Positions 57,601 to 64,000 of a stretch of DNA of 64,000 bases are shown here, in pieces. The stretch lies in assembly GCA_006937955.1 (NCBI GenBank), contig SSNP01000038.1, forward strand, positions 1,557,582-1,621,581. The letters run 5' to 3'. The DNA comes from Pachypanchax playfairii. Lineage: Eukaryota > Chordata > Actinopteri > Cyprinodontiformes > Aplocheilidae. The notes beneath the pieces were generated by a model. That model worked only from the letters and a program-made list of their open reading frames with translations, was not told the DNA's origin and did not search any database. Positions within the stretch are counted from its first letter, which is position 1. Each line of letters opens with the position of its first letter. The position numbers and the translations under genes are program-made.

Positions 57601-60600
57601 CTCACCAACAGCAGCAGTAAAGAGTATTATTATCTGTATTATTTGTCCTGAGAGTTAATTATTGGTGCTGGTATCCATGTAAGTGATGAAACAGGGAGGT
57701 GTTGCAGTTATTCATAGCTTTATTCTCTGTCACGGTTCAATATGGAAAGAGATTCCTTTTATAAACTTTAAATCACATATTGGTCTTAATTCTAACTCCA
57801 CAACATTAAAGGATGAGCTGTTATCAAAACAACTGATTTTAGTGCCTAATTTTCTTTCTAAATGAGGTAAAATCAGCTGTTTGCTGTCGTTCTCACCCAC
57901 GTCTCTCGTCTCTCCCTCAGATTAACGAGTTAAGTAATGTGCCTGTACCTGTTATGTTGATGCCAGATGACTTTAAAGCCTACAGCAAGATCAAAGTGGA
58001 CAACCACCTTTTTAACAAGTAAGTACAACACAGTTTGTTTTTAAAGGCATGATGTAATAATAGTATACAGTAATCCCTCCATATATATCACACTTCGACT
58101 TGTAGCTTCACTAAATCACAGATTTTTTTTATTAAACTTATCTAAATATTTTCTGGTAGTTTGAGCAGTTGATTTACACGAGATGTGATTGGTGGATGGT
58201 TGAGAAGCCTGTGGATTTAAAGCTCATTCAGCTCAATCAAAACTTGTTCATTAATCACAGATAATGATTAATGAAAATGAACCATTGATCTTTGTGTCTG
58301 GACTGTAAACTATAATTTCTTTTAGGTTATGAGCCATTTACATGTGCTAAACTTTTCCATATCTGTGCCCCCCCCAACATAGATTTTATAGACACGTCAC
58401 TGTGAGGAAGAATAACTGTAAATAAACGAGTTAAAACAATCTGCATGTTTCTTTTAATTTGCTGCTCTGTGCAGCTTCATGTCCATGTTGAAGTCAGTTT
58501 GTTGGTCTTGATGATTTGAGCTCTGGTTTCTGGGACGAACTAGTATCACATGGTTCTTATGTCTCATGTTGGTCTTGGACCTCTTCTCTTCTTTAATTGG
58601 GGGACAAAGTTGTCTGAAGGTGACACCTGACACGTTGCACCTCCTGCTGCAGGTTTCAGGTGGATGATTCAGGTGCACGTCTCGTGTTTTCTCACCTGTT
58701 AAAAAGGATTCACAAAGATGGATGAAAAAAACTCCTGATCAAAAACTTTAACCAGTTTGAACCAAAATCAAAGTAGGTGTGAGGAGCTGATTTCAGGATG
58801 TCAGCTCAACTCTGTAAGATGAAAAAAAAAATAACAGAAATAAATTAAAATTTAATCTCTCACTCCCTTCCTTCCTTCCTTCCTTCCTTCCTTCCTTCCT
58901 TCCTTCCTTCCTGACAGAGAAAACCTACCGAGTCGCTTTAAATTCAAAGAGTATTGTCCGATGGTGTTCAGGAACCTGAGGGAGCGCTTCTGCATCGATG
59001 ACCAGGACTATCAGGTGATGCACTTTTTAACACAACATGCATGAAACAACATGGAGCATCTTTGGTTAAAGTTTTTCTTTGTGTGTCTCTGCTCCAGAAC
59101 TCTCTGACCCGGAGCGCCCCGCTCAACAGCGACTCCCAGGGTCGCTTTGGCAACCGTTTCCTGACCAGCTACGACCACCGCTTTGTTATTAAAACTGTTT
59201 CCAGCGAGGACATCGCTGAGATGCACAACATCCTAAAGAAGTATCACCAGGTAGCGGCACCAGAACCACCACACGAGCCTTTCTGCACCAGGGTTTTATA
59301 AAGCTGCAGCCGTGTCGAGGTTTCTGACTGAATGTTTCGTTCTTCCCTCCCACACGTCTCCTTCCTCCCTGTTGCTTCCAGTTTATAGTGGAGTGTCATG
59401 GCAACACGCTGCTGCCTCAGTTTCTGGGCATGTACAGACTAACGGTGGACGGCGTGGAGACGTACATGGTGGTGACGCGGAACGTCTTCAGCCATCGCCT
59501 CACTGTGCACCGCAAGTACGACCTAAAGGTGAGAAATACTTTGTATTTCAAGCTACAAGCAGTTTACTGAATGAAAAAACTGATCAGCAGAAAACTGGAA
59601 CCCAGATGTTCTTCACTTCTTTCCTTCAACCAGAATCACATCTGAACAAACTTCCTGCTGCTTTTTAAATGATTTTACAACATTTATAAATGAAGCAAGA
59701 AATTATATTATTCTCAAGGTAATATTGACTTGTATGAAGATCAATGTGACGTTCCAGGGTTAAAAAGTGAAGCCAGGAGACTCACCGGAGTAGAAACATC
59801 TAAAACAGGAAGTTCTTCTGATGTTTCTTTGATTCTATTTTTATGTTCTATTTCTTTTAGGGTTCTACAGTCTCGAGGGAAGCCAGTGACAAGGAGAAGG
59901 TACGTTTCATTTCTGTGTGCTGACGGCTGCTAACACGAAAAGACAAAAATAAACCTCCTTAACTGACCCTCAGAGACACACCTGTCAGCTCAGTGAAGTA
60001 GTTAGAAGCAGATCTGTTCTGTTAGTTTCTCCTGTTCAGGTTTTATTTCTAACATCAACACTTTGAGACACGTTCTCTACAACACATGATGTAAAACATC
60101 TCTTCAGGCTAAAGAACTTCCTACTTTTAAAGACAACGACTTCCTGAATGAAGGACACAAGCTGCAGATAGGAGACGACAACAAGAAGTACTTTTTGGAG
60201 AAGTTAAAGCGGGACGTGGAGGTGAGAAACTTTTGATTCTTCTGTCTGGACTGAAATTGAGAGAAGTTTGAAACCCTGAAGATAGTTTGATGATGACCAC
60301 GTCAGATTAAACATTGAAAAAGAGCTAATGATGCTGGATGGACCTGCGTGTTTCAGTTCCTGGCCACCCTGAAGATCATGGACTACAGTCTCCTGGTGGG
60401 GATCCATGATGTGGAGCGAGCAGAGCAGGAGGAGATGGATGTAGAGGGAGCTGGCGAAGAGGAGGAGTTAGAGAACGATGGAATGGGAGGAGGAGTGCTG
60501 ACGGGCTCCTTCGGCACGCCTCCCGACAGTCCCGGAAACCCTCTCAACTGTGGGGGCTTCTTCGGCCCCGGGGAGTTCGACCCCTCTGTGGATGTTTACG

Positions 60601-62285
60601 CAATCAAGAGCCACGACGGTGAGCGGCGTTTTAAACTCCACACACGTGGATGTTGTTTAGCAGGTGAAGGTAAAATGTTTGTTTTTTCTTGTTTCAGGTG
60701 CTGCAAAGAAGGAAGTTTACTTCATGGCTATTATCGACATCCTCACGCACTACGACGCTAAGAAAAAAGCTGCACATGCTGCCAAAACTGTGAAACACGG
60801 GGTTAGTGTTACAGAAACAGAACATGTTCTCTACATGTGCTCAGCTGTCACTTTGCTCTACATGTTTACAGCAGCTCATCACACATTGATTATTAAAGCT
60901 AATGGGCGGGAACAGCAGCAGCCTGTTCATATTTAATGGTCTCTTGTTCTACAATCTGGTCCAGCAGGTCCAGTTGGTTCTTTAACACAACATACATTTT
61001 CCCAACATAACCTTTAAAGAGTCTCTGAATAACTCGGGTCTCAATAAAACATTTCGAATCATTATCATTTGTTTAATGGAACATGCTGCGGGTTTATGTG
61101 TTTGACTCCTTTTAGGTAAATATGAATATTTTTATGAGCTTCAGTCTTTTTGAAACAGGAAGTGATGAAACGCAGTAAACAGCCATTTTTACTCAGCAGA
61201 GACACGAGTTAAACATCAAATATCATTTCTATCAACAAAACGACCTGTAATCTAATACTGCACAGAAACAAAGCAGCAATATGCAGAAAGAACCACGATG
61301 ACACTGAGACTGACTGTGTTTGATCAGCAGAACTTGAAGCCTGTGGAACCGATTTCAGCTCAAACATATACGACTCTAAGCATCAGAACTGGTTCTATTC
61401 AAATCGTCTCGTGAGTCGATTTCTCATTCAGAAACAGACAAACACTCACAAACCACTGATTCTTCATCTGGTTCTACGTGTTCTGTCATAGTGAATCACT
61501 TTGTTTACATCTCCCGTTCCTGCGTTTCATCACTTCCTCAAAGCTGCAAGCTGCTGTGAATATTCAGTAACACTACGTTGTCATGGTGATCAGGATGTTT
61601 TCACAAACTCCCATCACAGTTACAAAGTGAAAGACTTTCAGTACAGACTCTCTGAACATGTTAACATCATACATGTTGAATAATTACAGTCACGTTTACA
61701 AAGAACAAAAACATCTTGCACTTTGTCTTCATTACTAACTCAGACATTCATCCTGTTTGGACATCATTGTCTTTTTTAACCACCTTTCAAGATAAAATCA
61801 GAGTACTGCACAGTAAAACAAATAAAAACACAATAAAAAATAAAGTAAAAGAAATAAAAACTACAGTTTAAATCTAGACTACAGTCACATCGTCATTATA
61901 AAAAGTAGCTTGTGGGTCTTTCGCAGCATTTTATTTGCTGTTCTATATTTTGCTTGTCCGTGTTGGATCCTGGACTTGGCTGATAACTGGGTGATGGGTT
62001 CAAAGCCCACTGGACCAATAAAGTTTTCCGACTCTCTCTGATAGACCTTTTTATGGGGGTGTTTACTTTAGAGCAGAATCCTTTCACGTTTAAAAAAAGG
62101 AGCAAATTGGTCTTTAAAAAGCCCAAATAAAAATCATGTTGATGATGAGTATGAAGCTTCTGTCTGCAGCTTCGTCTGATTCATGTTTCATCCTTTTCTT
62201 CCAGGCAGGAGCCGAGATCTCGACAGTGAACCCGGAGCAGTACTCCAAACGATTCTACGAGTTCATGTCCAACATCTTATCATAG
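54605..62285 (+). CDS. pip4k2b: Phosphatidylinositol 5-phosphate 4-kinase type-2 beta, spliced, 10 exons
   Basis: Exons 54605-54748, 57921-58018, 58918-59014, 59098-59250, 59382-59528, 59861-59899, 60108-60221, 60357-60618, 60698-60801 and 62205-62285 give 412 residues (human 416). It converts PI5P to PI(4,5)P2. Key parts: lysine K145 in FVIKTVSSED for ATP, TRNVF at 196-200 (the guanine-binding motif tied to GTP sensing in PIP4K2B), MDYSLLVG at 272-279, IID at 363-365 in place of the DFG of protein kinases, and the activation loop KKKAAHAAKTVKHG. A377 in that loop matches the alanine that distinguishes PIP4K from PIP5K. The acidic insert after residue 285 is typical of the beta form. The start is supported by MSSN and conserved KVKLFRASEPILSVLMWGVN. 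Paralogues 2a and 2c are less likely given TRNVF and the neighbours. Exon 3 has a CCTT microsatellite as its pyrimidine tract. Confidence 0.95.
54749..57920. other. pip4k2b intron 1
   Basis: A 3.2-kb AT-rich intron. I see no further exon, RNA gene or recognisable mobile element. Confidence 0.55.
58864..58911. repeat. (CCTT)n microsatellite at the pip4k2b exon 3 acceptor
   Basis: About eleven uninterrupted CTTC/TTCC repeats run directly into CTGACAG|AGAAAACC, so the repeat forms the polypyrimidine tract of this splice site. Confidence 0.93.
60802..62204. other. pip4k2b intron 9
   Basis: 1.4 kb between the activation-loop exon and the last exon. No coding or repeat feature was recognised. Confidence 0.5.
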
Positions 62286-63943
62286 ACTCACCTCCAGTCC
62301 AGCCCGTCAGCTCCGCACATACTTCTATCAGATGCCACGCCCTCACTTCTCCGTGTCAGTCTGTCTCCCTTTTAAAAAATAAAAACAAGCACCTGATCCC
62401 GTCGCTGGGTGGAGCTGAAGGGGCGGTGCATCGAGCCTGTTACACACCACCATCATCTCACTTTGTGAAACTCTTCACTGAATTTGGGTCCCGTTTACGT
62501 TCTGTCCACGACTCTTCAGCCACTTTGTTGCTCCTCACGCCAGCACGAAAACTGTCTCACTAATGCCTTGAATGAGAGTTTGAGCTTCAGCAGTTAGTCT
62601 GTCAGTAGAGTCCGAGTCTCTGTTGTTTTTGGTTTCTAATCAACATGCAGAATGATCAGAATGCATGACAACGTCTCGGACAGTCGCCGTCAGGCTTCTC
62701 AGTCAGAAAAACATTCAAACGTTCTGCCGACAAATTGGAGATTAACACATTAATATATAACGATGTAACAGTAAATGAATGCAATTTCAAAATGCATGGC
62801 TGACGTGTACATGAAACTACACCAGTAACATCAAACCACTAAACTTAGCATCTGATTGTTCCGATGAAAACAACAAAAAGGAAAAAAAAAAGGTGTTTGA
62901 ATGTTATGTTGCCATAATGTTTCTGAATATTTTTACTATTTTAACCGTACATTCAATGGAGGTCGCTCTAAAAAAAATCACAGAAAAAGGGGAATTCTGC
63001 AGCAAACACCTGTTTTATTATCATAAGGATCATTTTTATATCTTGTTTACATTAATGTAGCAATTTTGTGTTTGTATACAGTATTGTTTTGTTACCAACA
63101 GACATTAGGAAAAAATGTTACTTGAAAATGATTCATTGCATATTAAAGGGAGTTTTATCTTGTTTTTCTCATCTTTATTCTTCATCACATTTCAGGAAAA
63201 CCTCAACATTCAAGTCATGAAATCTTAATCTGAGTGATTTAAAACTCAGAACGTTACTCAAGAGTTCATTTTAAAACATTTAGGAACCAGTGAAAGTTTC
63301 ACCAAAATCAATTCTTCTTGCTTAAAGGGACTGAAATGGGTTCCTTTTTTAAAAAAATAAATGAAAGTGTTGATCCGGCTCAGATAAATAAATGATGCCT
63401 GTCGCGCAGCACGGTGAGAAAATCAGATTTTACTCATTTCACCAAACCAGATAAAACGATTCAAATATTTACGATAAGCTGGATGTTGAAGTCTCGCTTT
63501 ATCAGAACTGTGTTCACAGCTAAATGTTTAATTTTAGCATGTGGCAGCAGCAGTTGAAATGTTTCACAAGGCTTAAGTCTGAGTTCTGTGGCCTTCAACT
63601 TGGATTTAGTCCCAAAAAATTTGCTTCCACGTCAGATTGAAAGTTTTAGATCGAGAAGACCTTGTGACACCCGGACTGTCAAAAACGCAGCAAAAAGGTT
63701 TTCCTGTTGAACTGTAAAACAGAGGGCTCTCCAGAACAAGGATGGTTCGATCCTGGACTTCTGTGACCCTGCAGCCTAACGAGGATCAGCTGATCATGTA
63801 TCCACAGATTCAGTCAAAAGCAACAACATATACATCAGAAGACAGAGAACACGTTTTATTGTTTAAACTCATCTTTATTTATTGAACATTAGCAGTAAGA
63901 AAACAAAAAGAACTATTGTTGCTCATTTTATACAAAACTTCCT
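62286..63943. other. Tail-to-tail region between pip4k2b and psmb3
   Basis: Presumed pip4k2b 3' untranslated sequence with several AT-rich stretches. An ATTAAA near 63142 and AATAAA-type hexamers near 62380 and 63356 are all possible ends. No coding feature. Confidence 0.5.
63874..63883 (-). promoter_or_regulatory. Poly(A) signals of psmb3
   Basis: Overlapping TTTATT on the plus strand (63874-63879 and 63878-63883), AATAAA on the gene strand, 60 to 70 bases after the psmb3 stop. Confidence 0.65.
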
Positions 63944-63992
63944 CTAATCCATCCGGGCTTTCAGGGTCCGTGTGGTGATCTTGTCTTTCTCG
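63944..63992 (-). CDS. psmb3: Proteasome 20S subunit beta-3, last coding exon (partial gene)
   Basis: The reverse strand reads EKDKITTRTLKARMD followed by a stop at 63944-63946, which is the conserved C-terminus of proteasome subunit beta-3. Just before it the sequence TCTGACAG|C looks like an intron acceptor, so the exon probably starts at 63992 in phase 2 and the three codons before it (SDS) are intron. Beta-3 is a non-catalytic subunit of the inner rings of the 20S core. The rest of the gene lies beyond the right edge. It is convergent with pip4k2b, as the pair is in human. The identification rests on only 15 residues, but they are distinctive and the position supports it. Confidence 0.87.
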
Positions 63993-64000
63993 CTGTCAGA

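Noticed and set aside
63993..64000. SDS codons as part of psmb3
   Set aside because: They read TCTGACAG, a typical acceptor, and do not fit the beta-3 C-terminus, where isoleucine is expected before EKDK.
1..64000. tRNA, rRNA or microRNA genes
   Set aside because: Apart from the tRNA-like box of the SINE at about 8080 I found no cloverleaf or conserved RNA; hairpins such as 20048-20080 are too short to call a microRNA.

Overview
The window is vertebrate nuclear DNA, almost certainly from a ray-finned (teleost) fish. The genes are split by short GT-AG introns, a Tc1/mariner transposon of the kind common in fish is present, and a block of genes related to human chromosome 17q12-q21 is recognisable. 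I cannot name the species. There are no bacterial features.

Layout, left to right. (1) 1-4392: most likely intron 1 of igfbp4 (minus strand). It holds a complete Tc1-like transposon (51-1652) and a 289-bp repeat of its flanks with no transposon in it (2332-2620). (2) 4393-4744: first coding exon of igfbp4, minus; the remaining exons lie beyond the left edge. (3) 4745-9876: non-coding, with a degraded SINE. (4) 9877-17559: ikzf3 (Aiolos), plus, 7 coding exons, 531 codons. (5) 17560-20505: intergenic. (6) 20506-38011: mllt6 (AF17), plus, 20 coding exons, 1058 codons; its last intron contains a 5.3-kb minisatellite of 33/34-bp units. (7) 40828-42811: cisd3, plus, 3 exons. (8) 44408-49224: pcgf2 (Mel18), minus, 8 coding exons. 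(9) 49225-54604: pcgf2/pip4k2b intergenic region with a 28-bp minisatellite containing a 282-base assembly gap, and a dead LINE fragment. (10) 54605-62285: pip4k2b, plus, 10 exons. (11) 63944-63992: last coding exon of psmb3, minus, cut by the right edge.

Every spliced model was assembled by hand from GT/AG boundaries, and codon phase closes across all junctions. mllt6-cisd3-pcgf2 keep the order and orientation known in human, while pip4k2b and psmb3 appear swapped and inverted. The genes are not an operon. Several are nuclear regulators (a lymphoid zinc-finger factor, a DOT1L cofactor, a PRC1 subunit), beside an IGF carrier, a mitochondrial iron-sulfur protein, a lipid kinase and a proteasome subunit.

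The most unusual element is the mllt6 intron minisatellite: about 159 units, no stop codons in practice in any plus-strand frame, a near-invariant perfect p53-type half-site in each unit, and very dense CpG. The second is the Tc1 copy, with two identical 200-bp termini, an intact transposase and an empty target site a few hundred bases away, although a single N between them suggests an assembly join of two haplotypes.
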